DNA from: an uncultured Rhodospirillales bacterium
GTDB taxonomy: Bacteria; Pseudomonadota; Alphaproteobacteria; Acetobacterales; Acetobacteraceae
DNA length: 44,040 nucleotides
Direction of reading: 5' to 3'
Assembly (NCBI GenBank): GCA_903924855.1
Contig: CAIYCW010000008.1
Coordinates: 1-44,040, forward strand
Shown here: in pieces, positions 7,807 through 16,514 of the stretch
Layout of the letters: the number at the start of each line of letters is the position of its first letter
Numbering within the stretch: position 1 is the stretch's first letter
Position numbers and translations under genes: made by a program
Notes under the pieces: generated by a model
Databases searched by the model: none
What the model was told of the DNA's origin: nothing
The model's input: only the letters and a program-made list of their open reading frames with translations

Positions 7807-9504
7807 TCAGACGGATACAAGGGTGCGGCGCTGCGGTGTGGCTTCCGGCACGGCCGCCAGCAGGCGCTGCGTGTAGGCCTCACGCGGGGCGGTGCAGATC
7901 TGCTCGGTCGGCCCGATCTCCACGATCCGGCCGCGATGCATCACCGCCACACGGTTGCAGAAATAGCGGATCACGCCGAGATCGTGGCTGATGAACAGAA
8001 AGCTGAGGCCAAGCCGGGGCTGCAACTCCAGCAGCAGATCCAGGATCTGGCCGCGCAGCGTCACATCGAGCGCCGAGGTCGCCTCATCGGCGATGATCAG
8101 CCGCGGGTCGAGCGCCAGTGCGCGGGCGATGACGATGCGCTGGCGCTGGCCGCCGGAAAACGCGTGCGGGTAGCGGCTGCCGATATCGCCGGGCAGGCCC
8201 ACCATGGTCAGCAGCTGCGCCACACGGTCGCGCAACGCCTGGCCCTGCAGGATGCCGTTCACCAGCAGCGGCTCGCCGATGCACTGCTCCACCGTCATGC
8301 GCGGGTTCAGCGAGGCGAACGGATCCTGGACGATCATCCGGATCTCGCGCCGTGCTGCGCGCAGGGCGTCGCGGTCCAGCGCCGCCAGGTCCTCAACCGT
8401 GCCGTCACGCCGTGTGTAGCGAATGCTGCCGGCACTGGGCTGCAACACCCGGATGATGCAATTGCCCAACGTGGTCTTGCCGGAGCCGCTTTCGCCGACA
8501 ATGCCGAGATTCTCCCCCTCATGCAGGTCAAACGAGATGCCCTGCAGCGTGGGGGCGGGTTGGACTGTCTTGCGAAACAGCGAGCCTTGGGCGGGATAGG
8601 TGAGCATCACGTCGCGCACCTCCAGCAGGCGCGGGCCTGGCTGCACCGCAGCCCGCGCCGGCGGTGCGGCCATGCCCAGCTTCTGGGCGGCCTCCAGCAG
8701 GCGGATCGTGTAGGAATGGCGTGGGTTCGCGAACAGATCCGAAACCGGCGCCGCCTCCACCACCCGGCCGTGATACATCACCAGCACATCGTCCGCGATC
8801 TGCGCCACCACACCCATGTCATGGGTGATGAACAGCACGGCAAGGCCCTGCTCCACCTGCAGACGGCGGATCAGGCGCAGGATCTCCGCTTGCGTCGTCA
8901 CGTCCAGCGCCGTGGTCGGTTCATCGGCGATCAGAACCCGCGGATTGCAGGCCAGCGCCATGGCGATCATCGCGCGCTGGCGCATGCCGCCGCTGAACTC
9001 GAAGGGGAATTTCTCGGCCGCCTGCTCCGGATTGGGAATTTCCACCTGGCGCAGCAGATCCACCGCACGGGCCAGCGCCTGTTTGCGGGTCATCATTCCA
9101 TGCGCCACCAGCCCCTCGGCGATCTGCCAGCCGATCTTGTGGATCGGGCTCAGCGAGGTCATCGGCTCCTGAAACACCATGGCGATGTCATGCCCGCGCA
9201 AGGCGCGCATCGCGGGGCCACGGGCGGGCAGTTGGGCGATATCCACCGGTGCGGCATCCGGCGTTGCGCGATACAGCACCTGCCCGGCCACGATCCGCCC
9301 CGGGGGGCTGACAATCTGCAGCAGCGAGCGCGCGGTGATGCTCTTGCCCGAGCCGCTTTCGCCCACGATGCACAGGATGCGACCGGGATGCAGCGTGAAG
9401 CTGACATCATCGACCGCCTTCAGCGTCATCGCCCGCAGCAGGAAATGCGTGGACAGGCCACGCACCTCAAGCACCGGCGGCGTGTCGTGCTGATCAGTGT
9501 CCAT
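7807..9504 (-). CDS. Fused double ATP-binding protein of an oligopeptide-type ABC importer
   Basis: This 565-residue protein is two DppD/DppF-type ATPases in tandem, as in GsiA. The N half has Walker A GESGSGKS near residue 45, signature FSGGMRQR near 170 and Walker B IADEPTTALD. The C half has GESGSGKT near 339, FSGGQRQR near 452 and IADEATSALD. Both halves keep their His switch (ITHDMG, ISHDLG). The start ATG 9504 overlaps the end of the permease gene by 11 bases; a longer frame to 9531 is less likely. It should energise the permeases encoded directly upstream. Gene neighbours indicate a sugar or sugar-acid substrate rather than peptides. Confidence 0.93.
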   Translation of the reverse strand: MDTDQHDTPPVLEVRGLSTHFLLRAMTLKAVDDVSFTLHPGRILCIVGESGSGKSITARSLLQIVSPPGRIVAGQVLYRATPDAAPVDIAQLPARGPAMRALRGHDIAMVFQEPMTSLSPIHKIGWQIAEGLVAHGMMTRKQALARAVDLLRQVEIPNPEQAAEKFPFEFSGGMRQRAMIAMALACNPRVLIADEPTTALDVTTQAEILRLIRRLQVEQGLAVLFITHDMGVVAQIADDVLVMYHGRVVEAAPVSDLFANPRHSYTIRLLEAAQKLGMAAPPARAAVQPGPRLLEVRDVMLTYPAQGSLFRKTVQPAPTLQGISFDLHEGENLGIVGESGSGKTTLGNCIIRVLQPSAGSIRYTRRDGTVEDLAALDRDALRAARREIRMIVQDPFASLNPRMTVEQCIGEPLLVNGILQGQALRDRVAQLLTMVGLPGDIGSRYPHAFSGGQRQRIVIARALALDPRLIIADEATSALDVTLRGQILDLLLELQPRLGLSFLFISHDLGVIRYFCNRVAVMHRGRIVEIGPTEQICTAPREAYTQRLLAAVPEATPQRRTLVSV

Positions 9505-10627
9505 GGGGGTCCGCCGCGTCGCGCAGCCCATCGCCCAGGAAGTTCAAGGCCAGCACCGTCAGCGCCACGGCAGCACCCGGCAGCAGCAGCCACGGCGCGG
9601 CGGCGATCGATTCCACGTTCTGCGCTTCCTTCAACAGCGCGCCCCAGCTGATCGCCGGTGGCTGCAGGCCAACGCCGAGGAAGCTCAACGCGGTCTCGGC
9701 CAGGATCATCGCGGGGATGGCAAGCGTGACCGAGGCGATGATGTGCGAGGTCAACGCCGGCAGCATGTGGCGGAAGATGATGCGCCGGCGCGAACAGCCA
9801 TCCAGCATGGCCGCGGTCACGAAACTCTCCGAGCGCAGCGCCAGGAACCGGCCGCGCACCACACGGGCCAGCTCGGTCCAGCCGATCAGCGAGATGATCA
9901 CCGTGATGCAGAAATACTTCACCAGCGGCGACATGTCCTTCGGCAGCGCCGCCGCCAGCGCCAGCCAGATCGGGATGGTGGGCAGCGAGATGATGAACTC
10001 GATGGTCCGCTGCACGAACCAGTCCACCCGTCCGCCGAAATAGCCGGACAGGCCACCGAACACGATGCCGAGCAGCAGCGAGTTGGCCACACCGAGCAGG
10101 CCGATGGAGAGCGAGGCGCGGGCGCCATAGATGATGCGGCTCAGCACATCGCGCCCCTGCCGGTCGGCACCGAACAGGAACATGGTCTGGCCAGGCTCGG
10201 CCGGGCCGATCAGATGGATGTCCATCGGGATCAAGGTCCACAGCCGATACGGGTCGCCATGCACGAAAAACCGCAGCCGCGTGTGGTGCTCGCCGTCCTG
10301 CACATAGGTTGCCGCCAGCGTCACCTTGTCGCGCGCCAGCCTGTAGGGAATCACGGTGGGGCGCAGATGCCAGCCATCGTCGTCATGATCGATCAGATGG
10401 ATCGCCTGGGGCGGGTGGAACACCAGGCGGGCATTGCTGTGATCGGGATCGAAGGGTGCCGCCATCTCGGCGAAGATCGCCATCAGATACAGCAGCGCCA
10501 CGATGGCAAGGCCGAGCACGGCAAGCTTGTGGCGGCCAAACCGCAGCCAGACCAGCCGCGCCTCGGAGGCGGTGTCGAGGGCCCGGGCCGGGCGGATGGC
10601 GTCCGCCCCGCTTGTCTGGGTGCTCAT
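9494..10627 (-). CDS. ABC permease, DppC/OppC type, with extended periplasmic loop
   Basis: This 377-residue protein starts at ATG 10627, whose ATGA overlaps the stop of the upstream permease. After the first membrane segment (LAVLGLAIVALLYLMAIFA) comes an unusually long soluble stretch of roughly 100 residues before GADRQGRDVLSRIIYGAR. Five further hydrophobic segments and the EAA-type coupling region follow. Typical DppC proteins are about 300 residues, so the extra length lies in this loop. Such enlarged loops are known in OppC-type permeases of oligosaccharide importers such as the Agp system of Sinorhizobium. This agrees with the sugar-acid enzymes of the operon. Confidence 0.9.
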   Translation of the reverse strand: MSTQTSGADAIRPARALDTASEARLVWLRFGRHKLAVLGLAIVALLYLMAIFAEMAAPFDPDHSNARLVFHPPQAIHLIDHDDDGWHLRPTVIPYRLARDKVTLAATYVQDGEHHTRLRFFVHGDPYRLWTLIPMDIHLIGPAEPGQTMFLFGADRQGRDVLSRIIYGARASLSIGLLGVANSLLLGIVFGGLSGYFGGRVDWFVQRTIEFIISLPTIPIWLALAAALPKDMSPLVKYFCITVIISLIGWTELARVVRGRFLALRSESFVTAAMLDGCSRRRIIFRHMLPALTSHIIASVTLAIPAMILAETALSFLGVGLQPPAISWGALLKEAQNVESIAAAPWLLLPGAAVALTVLALNFLGDGLRDAADPHGH

Positions 10628-11607
10628 TGGTAGCGGATCCTGGGATCGAGCAGCGCCAGCAGAATGTCCGAGATCAGCGTGCCGAGCACGGTCAGCGAAC
10701 ACAGCAGCAGCAGGAAGGCGCCGGCCAGATACTGGTCCTGACCCAGCAGCGCCTGCAGCAGCAGCGGGCCTGCGGTGGGCAGGTTCAGCACGATGGAGAT
10801 GATCACCGAGCCCGAGACCAGCTGCGGCAGGATGAAGCCCAAGGTCGAGACGAACGGGTTGAGTGCCACACGGATCGGGTAGCGCACCAGCAGGGTGAAT
10901 TCAGACAGGCCCTTGGCGCGGGCGGTGTCCACATAAGGCTGGTTCAGCTGGTCGAGCAGATTGGCGCGCATGATGCGGATGAGGCTGGCAGCCCCTGAGG
11001 TGCCGAGAATGACCATCGGCACCCACATATGCTGCGCCAGATCCACCACCCGCGCCCAGCTCCACGGCGCGTTGGCGTAGGGGGCGGAGAACAGACCGCC
11101 CACATCGGTGTGGAACACCGAAACGCCCACGAACATCAGGATCAGCGCCATCAGAAAGCCCGGGATGGCGAGCCCCACAAAGCCGATGAGCGTGACCAGA
11201 TAGGCGCCCACCGAATAGCGCCTGACCGCCGAATACACCCCGATCGGCAGCGCCACCGCCCAGGTGAACAGCAAGGTGGAGACGGACAGCACGAGGGTGA
11301 GCCCGATCCGCTCCCCGATCAACGACACCACCGGCTGCTGCCATTGGAAGGAATAGCCGAAATCACCCTGCAGCACGCCGCGCATCCAGTCCCAGTACTG
11401 CACGATCAGCGGCTGATCGAGGCCGTAGCGCTGGCGCATATCGGCCAGCATCGAATCATCCACCGTCTCGCCGGACGCTGCCAGCGACGCTGCGTAGTTG
11501 GACGCGAAATCGCCGGGCGCCAGCTTGATCAGAAGAAAGACGGTGATGGAGACGAGCAGGATGAACGGCACCATCCCCATCAGCCGTCGTGCGATGAAAC
11601 GCCCCAT
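10624..11607 (-). CDS. ABC permease, DppB/OppB type
   Basis: This 327-residue membrane protein begins MGRFIARRLMGMVPFILLV, the usual DppB start, and ends DILLALLDPRIRYQ. Six hydrophobic segments and the cytoplasmic coupling region (DTARAKGLSEF) are present. It follows the binding-protein gene by 3 bases and overlaps the next permease by 4 bases, so translation is probably coupled. It forms the transmembrane pore with the DppC-type partner. Confidence 0.93.
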   Translation of the reverse strand: MGRFIARRLMGMVPFILLVSITVFLLIKLAPGDFASNYAASLAASGETVDDSMLADMRQRYGLDQPLIVQYWDWMRGVLQGDFGYSFQWQQPVVSLIGERIGLTLVLSVSTLLFTWAVALPIGVYSAVRRYSVGAYLVTLIGFVGLAIPGFLMALILMFVGVSVFHTDVGGLFSAPYANAPWSWARVVDLAQHMWVPMVILGTSGAASLIRIMRANLLDQLNQPYVDTARAKGLSEFTLLVRYPIRVALNPFVSTLGFILPQLVSGSVIISIVLNLPTAGPLLLQALLGQDQYLAGAFLLLLCSLTVLGTLISDILLALLDPRIRYQ

Positions 11608-11610
11608 GAT

Positions 11611-13524
11611 CTACTTGCTGAAGTAGTATTGCGCCGGCAGCGTCGGCGCCGGGTTGGGGAAATCCCAGCCATTGGGCATCGAAGCCGGCACGTTCATCAG
11701 CTTGTTGGAGCGGATGCCATAGGTGGTCGGCGCCTGCACGGTGCCGATCACCTCGAAGGCGTCCGCCGCCTTGTCGAGAATGTCGCGGAACAGCGCATCG
11801 GCCTTTTTCGGGTCGCCCTCCTGCTTCCACTGATCCCATTCCGCCAGCCGCGCCTTCATGCTTGGGCTCGGCTCCTCACCTGCCTTGCCGCCGCTGGCAT
11901 ACCATTTCACCCAGGGCAGCGATTGCCGGCTGTCCAGCGTGTGGGTGCTGAGGATGGCGCGCGGATCGGAGGTCGGGTTGCGCCCACCCGGCACGCCATA
12001 GGTGCCGATGTCGTAATCGTTGTTCTGCGCCTTGTCGTAGTAAAGCGAGCGTTCCATCGTGTTGATGCCGGTGTCGATCCCGATCTTCGCCCATTGCTTC
12101 TTCACCAGGTCGGACACGTCGATCGCCGCCGCATCCGCCGTCATGCTGTCGATGGCGATGAACAGCTTCGAGCCATCCGGCAGCAGCCGCATCCCCCGGC
12201 TGTCGCGCTTGTCCAGGCCGATGCTGTCGAGCAGCTTGTTGGCCTGCGCTGGATCATACTTGGTGAACTGGGTCGCCAGTTTCTCGTTGTAGAATTTGTC
12301 GGATGGCAGCGGGCCCACCTGATAGGGCGAGCTCTGGCCGAGATAGACGATCTCGTTGATCTCATCGCGGTCAATGCCCAGCGACAGCGCCTCGCGGAAC
12401 AGCTTGTTCTGGAAGAACGGGCGCAGCTTCGGGTTGGGCTCGGTCTCGTTGATCCACAGCGCCATCGCGGTGCTGTCGGTCGGCGTCAGCTCGACCAGGG
12501 AGTAGTTGGCCTCCTTGGCGTGCTGCGACAGCACCGGCTTGTTGTTGATGGTGATGATGTGGCGCACCAGCATGTCGAACTGGCCGCCGATGGTGGCGAG
12601 CAGCATGGTCTGGATGTCGCTGACCACCTTGAAGTGCATGCTGTCGATATACGGCAGTTGCTTGCCGTCCGGATCGACCTGCCAGAAATACGGGTTGCGG
12701 GTGGCCACCACCTCGGTGCCGCCACCGGTATAGGGGGTGGTGATCACCCAGGGGTCCATCACCGGGCGCGCCACATTGGCCCAGCGCGCGGGGATTTCGA
12801 TGTCACCGCATTTCTGGCGGAACAAGGTCGCCCAATCCGGCTGCTTCGACTCGGTCAGCAGCTTGGGCAGGTCGGGGTTCTTCGGCGTGAACTGCTCGCA
12901 GTAATGCTTGGAATACAGCGTGGGGTGCTGCCCCAGCGGCGTTGCCAGCAGGTTGGGGAACTGCAGATAGGGGCCGGCGAAGATGATCCTGACCGTGGTG
13001 TCATCGATCTTCTCGGCCTTCATCGGCTGGCCGTTGATGACGTATTGCGAGGGCGGGCTGGAGAAGAACTGCTTGTTGGGCAGCAGATCGTTGACGAAGA
13101 AGACGATGTCATCGGCACCGAACGCCACCCCGTCCGACCATTTCAGGCCGGGGCGCAGATGGAAGGTGTATTGGCTGGCATCCGCGCTCACATCCCAGCT
13201 TTCCGCCAGATTCGGGATCGGATGGTCGTAATCCATCGTCCAGCGCGTGAGGCCCTGATTGCCGATCATCTTGAGGATGGCGTTGTGATCGGCATCCCCG
13301 CGCACCGCGGTGCGCAGCGTGCCACCATAGGTGCCGATCGATTGCACGGGTTTTACGATCTCAGGGTCCTTCGGCAGCCGGTCTGCCACTTTGGGCAGCT
13401 TGCCCGCGGCCACGAGGGCTGCGAGCTGCGGCGCCTCCTTGTAGTCCATCGCCTGGGCGGTGCCGGCGCCGAACGCCAGACATCCGGCCAGCAGCAGCCA
13501 ATTCGACACACTGCGCCTTTGCAT
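11611..13524 (-). CDS. Family-5 extracellular solute-binding protein, long form
   Basis: This 637-residue protein starts at ATG 13524 behind a GGGGGAG ribosome site. It carries a signal peptide (hydrophobic residues about 8-24, cleavage after GTAQA). The mature part shows family-5 features such as KWSDGVAFGADDIVFF and REALSLGIDRDEIN. Peptide-binding members are usually about 500-550 residues. This longer form resembles members that bind oligosaccharides, such as AgpA. The operon (UxuA-like enzyme, lactonase, DgoD-like dehydratase) also points to a sugar-acid or oligosaccharide ligand. The ligand itself cannot be read from sequence. Confidence 0.9.
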   Translation of the reverse strand: MQRRSVSNWLLLAGCLAFGAGTAQAMDYKEAPQLAALVAAGKLPKVADRLPKDPEIVKPVQSIGTYGGTLRTAVRGDADHNAILKMIGNQGLTRWTMDYDHPIPNLAESWDVSADASQYTFHLRPGLKWSDGVAFGADDIVFFVNDLLPNKQFFSSPPSQYVINGQPMKAEKIDDTTVRIIFAGPYLQFPNLLATPLGQHPTLYSKHYCEQFTPKNPDLPKLLTESKQPDWATLFRQKCGDIEIPARWANVARPVMDPWVITTPYTGGGTEVVATRNPYFWQVDPDGKQLPYIDSMHFKVVSDIQTMLLATIGGQFDMLVRHIITINNKPVLSQHAKEANYSLVELTPTDSTAMALWINETEPNPKLRPFFQNKLFREALSLGIDRDEINEIVYLGQSSPYQVGPLPSDKFYNEKLATQFTKYDPAQANKLLDSIGLDKRDSRGMRLLPDGSKLFIAIDSMTADAAAIDVSDLVKKQWAKIGIDTGINTMERSLYYDKAQNNDYDIGTYGVPGGRNPTSDPRAILSTHTLDSRQSLPWVKWYASGGKAGEEPSPSMKARLAEWDQWKQEGDPKKADALFRDILDKAADAFEVIGTVQAPTTYGIRSNKLMNVPASMPNGWDFPNPAPTLPAQYYFSK

Positions 13525-13588
13525 CGTCGTCTCCCCCGGATGGCCGCTCGTTTCGGCGGCTTTTTGCTTGTTCTTTGTAACGCCTGGA

Positions 13589-14569
13589 TCAGCCACGGCC
13601 CGCCTGCAGCATATCCATCAGCCCACGGATATAGCCATAACAGAACGCAAAGGCGGTGCCGGACGGATCGGGCCCATCGATCTCAGGCACATGGTCTGGC
13701 ATGATCATGTGTTCGTAGCCGCATTCGGCATAGGCGCTGAGCGAGCGCGCCATGTTCATCACGCCCTCCTCCGGGAAGCTCTCCATGAAGTCGAGCCTGC
13801 GGCCGAGGATGTTGCGGAAATGCACGTTGAAGATCTTCTTGCGTGAGCCGAACCAGCGTATCACCGCGTCGATCTCGGCGGCCGGGTCGTCGAGCATTTC
13901 GCCCACCGTGCCCTGGCAGAAATTCAGCCCGTGATACGGGCTCTCATGCATCTGCACGAAGCGCTTCAGGCCCTCGACGGTGCCGAGCACCCGGGTCACG
14001 CCACGATAGCCAGGCGGCGTGTAGGGGTCGTGTGGATGGCAGGCGAGACGCACCTTGCAGGCGGTGGCCACCGGCACGACACGCGCCAGGAAATAATCGA
14101 TCCGCTCCCAGTTCTCCTCCTCGGAGACCACGCCCGCGCTGGTGGGGGCCGCATTGGGATCGGCCTTGGCCCAGCGGAACGCTGCGTTGCGTGAGCCGCC
14201 GCGGCCGGGTTCCTTCGGCGTGCGCGGAATGCCGATGATGTTGAGATTGTATTTCACCGCCGGAATCCCGGCTTTCGCCACGCGCTCGATCAGCCGGCAG
14301 ATACTGTCGATCTGCGCGTCACGGTTTGGCCCGGCGGTCAGGATGTCCTGGCTGTCCTGCTCCTCGATCACCCGGGAGTTCATCGGCAGCTGCACCATGT
14401 CGAGCGACAGGCCGAAGCTTTCCACATGCGCCTTGTGGCGGGCGAGCACGTCATCGCTCCAGCCATGCGGGTTGCCGGGCGGATCGACGCAGACATGCGT
14501 CACTCCCAGCTGCGCCCACATCCGGTAGTCGTCGTCGTTGCGCGGCTTGATCTGGGTGCCGACGAACAT
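13589..14569 (-). CDS. UxuA-like mannonate dehydratase family protein
   Basis: The protein has 326 residues from ATG 14569, which has AGGAGGG immediately upstream; the frame extending to 14680 is upstream leader. UxuA-type metal ligands are visible in order: His in CHPHDPYTPPGY (about residue 180), Cys in GLNFCQGTVGEM, His in FNVHFRNILG and Asp in MPDHVPEIDG (about 290). UxuA dehydrates D-mannonate to 2-keto-3-deoxygluconate in uronate catabolism. The protein is shorter than E. coli UxuA (394 residues), so a related sugar-acid substrate is possible. It is the first gene of a seven-gene operon and diverges from an enolase-superfamily dehydratase across a shared operator. Confidence 0.85.
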   Translation of the reverse strand: MFVGTQIKPRNDDDYRMWAQLGVTHVCVDPPGNPHGWSDDVLARHKAHVESFGLSLDMVQLPMNSRVIEEQDSQDILTAGPNRDAQIDSICRLIERVAKAGIPAVKYNLNIIGIPRTPKEPGRGGSRNAAFRWAKADPNAAPTSAGVVSEEENWERIDYFLARVVPVATACKVRLACHPHDPYTPPGYRGVTRVLGTVEGLKRFVQMHESPYHGLNFCQGTVGEMLDDPAAEIDAVIRWFGSRKKIFNVHFRNILGRRLDFMESFPEEGVMNMARSLSAYAECGYEHMIMPDHVPEIDGPDPSGTAFAFCYGYIRGLMDMLQAGRG

Positions 14570-14613
14570 GGCGCCCTCCTCGTTTTGGTGCTTGCCGCCC
14601 CCTTGCTGGGAGC

Positions 14614-14644
14614 TTGACCGGACATTTCCGAGGTTCAGTATGAG
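14614..14644 (+). promoter_or_regulatory. Possible promoter of the divergent dehydratase gene
   Basis: TTGACC (14614-14619) matches the -35 consensus at five of six positions. TATGAG (14639-14644) lies 19 bases further on. The spacer is longer than ideal. The -10 box lies inside the LacI-type palindrome. Confidence 0.35.
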
Positions 14645-14666
14645 AGCGCTAACATCCCCCCGGCAA
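14637..14666 (-). promoter_or_regulatory. Predicted promoter of the uxuA-ABC-lactonase operon
   Basis: On the minus strand TTGCCG (14666-14661) and CATACT (14642-14637) are 18 bases apart and about 70 bases upstream of the start at 14569. The LacI-type palindrome at 14640-14655 covers most of the spacer and touches the -10 box. This geometry fits repression. Confidence 0.45.
14640..14655. promoter_or_regulatory. LacI/GalR-type operator between divergent sugar-acid genes
   Basis: ATGAGAGCGCTAACAT is a palindrome except for two positions; a fully symmetric version would be ATGTTAGCGCTAACAT. The central AGCGCT and flanking AACA arms are typical of LacI/GalR-family sites in sugar-acid regulons. 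It lies between uxuA (start 14569) and the dehydratase gene (start 14701) and overlaps predicted promoters for both. No LacI-type regulator gene is in the window. Confidence 0.6.
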
Positions 14667-14700
14667 GAGGGGGACCGCATGAAATCGACCGGAGGGCCCC

Positions 14701-15846
14701 ATGAAGATCATCGACGTCAAGGTTCGGACATTTGTCCACATGTCCAACCAGGACAAGGACAGCGACGGCCACAGCCATCCCTGCAAGCCGCGCCAGGTGC
14801 GCCAGTCGCTGCTGACCATCACCGCCGATGATGGCAGCGAGGGGCATTGCTTCGCCCCCACCGAGGTGGTGCGGCCGCATCTGATCAACAACTACGTCAA
14901 GGTGGTGTTGCTGGGGCAGCACCCGTTCGACCGCGAGAAGCTGTGGCAGGGTCTGGCGCATTGGCAGCGCGGCAGCACCGGGCAGCTGGGCGATCGCACG
15001 CTGGCGGCGGTGGAGCAGGCGCTGTGGGATCTGGCCGGGCGCAAGCTGGGCCTTCCGGTCTACAAGCTGATCGGCGCCGCGCGAGACAAGGTGCCGGCCT
15101 ATGGCAGCACGATGTGCGGCGATGAGATCCCGGGCGGCCTGGCCACCCCGGAGGATTACGGCCGGTTTGCCGAGTGGTTGGTGGGTCGTGGCTACAAGGC
15201 GATCAAGCTGCACACATGGATGAAGCCGGTCTCCTTCGCGCCGGACCCGCGCATGGATGTGAAGGCCTGTGCCGCGGTGCGCGAGGCGGTGGGCGAAGGC
15301 TTTCCGCTGATGCTGGACGCCTATCACGGCTATTCCCGCTCGGATGCGCTGTGGCTCGGGCTGGAGCTGCAGAAGCTCGGTTATGAATGGATCGAGGAGC
15401 CGATGAACGAGGCCTCGATCAGCTCCTATCAGTGGCTTGCCAACAACCTCACCATGCCGGTGATCGGGCCAGAGACGGCGGATGGCAAGTTCCACACCCG
15501 CGCCGAATGGATCAAGGCGGGCGCCTGCGACATCACCCGCACCGGCGTCACCGATGTGGGCGGGATCGGGCCGTCCTTGAAGATCATCCATCTGGCGGAG
15601 TGTTTCGGCATGGATTGCGAGATCCATGGCGGCGGCGCCGGCAACCTCACGCTGACCGCGGTGCAGAAGAACGGCCGCTGGTATGAGCGCGGGCTGCTGC
15701 ACCCGTTCATCGATTATGACGAGGTGCCGGAATACCTGAACACCCGCACCGATGCGATGGATGCGGAGGGCTACGTGCACCTGCCGCAGATCCCGGGCCT
15801 CGGCGATGACATCAACTTCGACTACATCAACGCCAATCTGGTCTGA
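14701..15846 (+). CDS. Mandelate racemase/muconate lactonizing-family dehydratase
   Basis: This 381-residue enolase-superfamily protein starts at ATG 14701 behind CGGAGGG. Barrel motifs are IKLHTW near residue 168 (a Lys-x-His pair), LDAYHGY near 205, WIEEPM near 230, GPETAD near 257 and EIHGGG near 308, giving the Asp-Glu-Glu metal site and a C-terminal His. An N-terminal DGHSHPCKPRQVRQS loop probably forms part of the substrate lid. It is divergent from the uxuA operon and shares its operator, so it probably dehydrates or epimerises a related sugar acid. Substrate is not assignable from sequence alone. Confidence 0.85.
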   Translation: MKIIDVKVRTFVHMSNQDKDSDGHSHPCKPRQVRQSLLTITADDGSEGHCFAPTEVVRPHLINNYVKVVLLGQHPFDREKLWQGLAHWQRGSTGQLGDRTLAAVEQALWDLAGRKLGLPVYKLIGAARDKVPAYGSTMCGDEIPGGLATPEDYGRFAEWLVGRGYKAIKLHTWMKPVSFAPDPRMDVKACAAVREAVGEGFPLMLDAYHGYSRSDALWLGLELQKLGYEWIEEPMNEASISSYQWLANNLTMPVIGPETADGKFHTRAEWIKAGACDITRTGVTDVGGIGPSLKIIHLAECFGMDCEIHGGGAGNLTLTAVQKNGRWYERGLLHPFIDYDEVPEYLNTRTDAMDAEGYVHLPQIPGLGDDINFDYINANLV

Positions 15847-15889
15847 GCAAGGGGGCGGAGGTGCCGCGTGCCTCCGCCCTGCCGCTCAG
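15843..15889. terminator. Bidirectional terminator between convergent genes
   Basis: GGGCGGAGG (15853-15861) pairs perfectly with CCTCCGCCC (15871-15879) around a 9-base loop. CTGAGC (15843-15848) and GCTCAG (15884-15889) extend the structure. It occupies the 39-base gap between the + strand dehydratase and the - strand NnrU gene, slightly overlapping both ends. No strong T-run follows. Confidence 0.6.
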
Positions 15890-16476
15890 CCGATGACGGC
15901 AACCCCGATCAGCCAGCGATGGGCGAACATCATCGCCCCATAGGCGATGGTGCCGACCGCCACCGCGATCACATCCGCCCGTGTGAAGCCGGCTGACGGC
16001 GGGGCGCCCAGATCGCCGCGCTTTTTCAGAGAGATACGGTCCACCACCGCCCAGGCCAGGAAGGAGCCGAACAGGATCATGCCGCCAAGATCACCATTGG
16101 CCAGCAGATGCGCCAAGGCCCAGATCTTGATGCCGGTGATCATCGGATGACGCAGCCAGCCCCGGATGCGACTCGGCGGATTGGCGCCCTTCGGCTTGCC
16201 CATGGCGGCGAAGCTGACAAAGGCGAACCACATCAGGGTGATGGTGATGTGGCGCATCCACACCGGCGGCACCCAGAGCTGCACCCAGCTCTCCTGCCGG
16301 TAGGCGTGAAACCCCACCACGATCAGCACGAAGCCGATCAGTGAGGCCAAGGAGTAGAGCCCGCGATAGGGTTTGGCGCCGATCCGCGCGATCAGGGCAG
16401 CGCGTCTGGCGCCCATGATCTGCATGCTGTGCGCGCCCAGGAACAGCACGATGCCGATGATCAGCAATTCCACCAC
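15886..16476 (-). CDS. NnrU-family membrane protein
   Basis: This 196-residue protein has about five or six hydrophobic segments and the NnrU-family (PF07298) features, including an N-terminal LFLGAHSMQI and the central WLRHPMITGIKIWALAHLLA. NnrU was named from denitrification loci and relatives include the phytoene-linked isomerase Z-ISO, but its biochemical role in bacteria is not well defined. No denitrification genes are in the window. It is 78 bases downstream of the FAH-family gene and separated from it by a hairpin, so it may be transcribed independently. Confidence 0.85.
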   Translation of the reverse strand: MVELLIIGIVLFLGAHSMQIMGARRAALIARIGAKPYRGLYSLASLIGFVLIVVGFHAYRQESWVQLWVPPVWMRHITITLMWFAFVSFAAMGKPKGANPPSRIRGWLRHPMITGIKIWALAHLLANGDLGGMILFGSFLAWAVVDRISLKKRGDLGAPPSAGFTRADVIAVAVGTIAYGAMMFAHRWLIGVAVIG

Positions 16477-16514
16477 GATCTCCCGTCAGAATGTGACGGC
16501 AGACTAGGCGCGAT

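Noticed and set aside
5626..9651. Long + strand open frames (5626-7647 and 7687-9651) opposite the lactonase, dehydratase and ATPase genes
   Set aside because: Their translations are Arg/His/Gln-rich without domains, and they lie antisense to well-supported genes. They are by-products of high-GC codon use.
13525..13596. N-terminal extension of the long binding protein to 13596
   Set aside because: The extension precedes a good signal peptide and ribosome site at 13524 and would overlap uxuA.
11029..13704. 891-residue + strand open frame
   Set aside because: It covers the antisense of the binding protein and permease genes and has no recognisable domain or plausible ribosome site.
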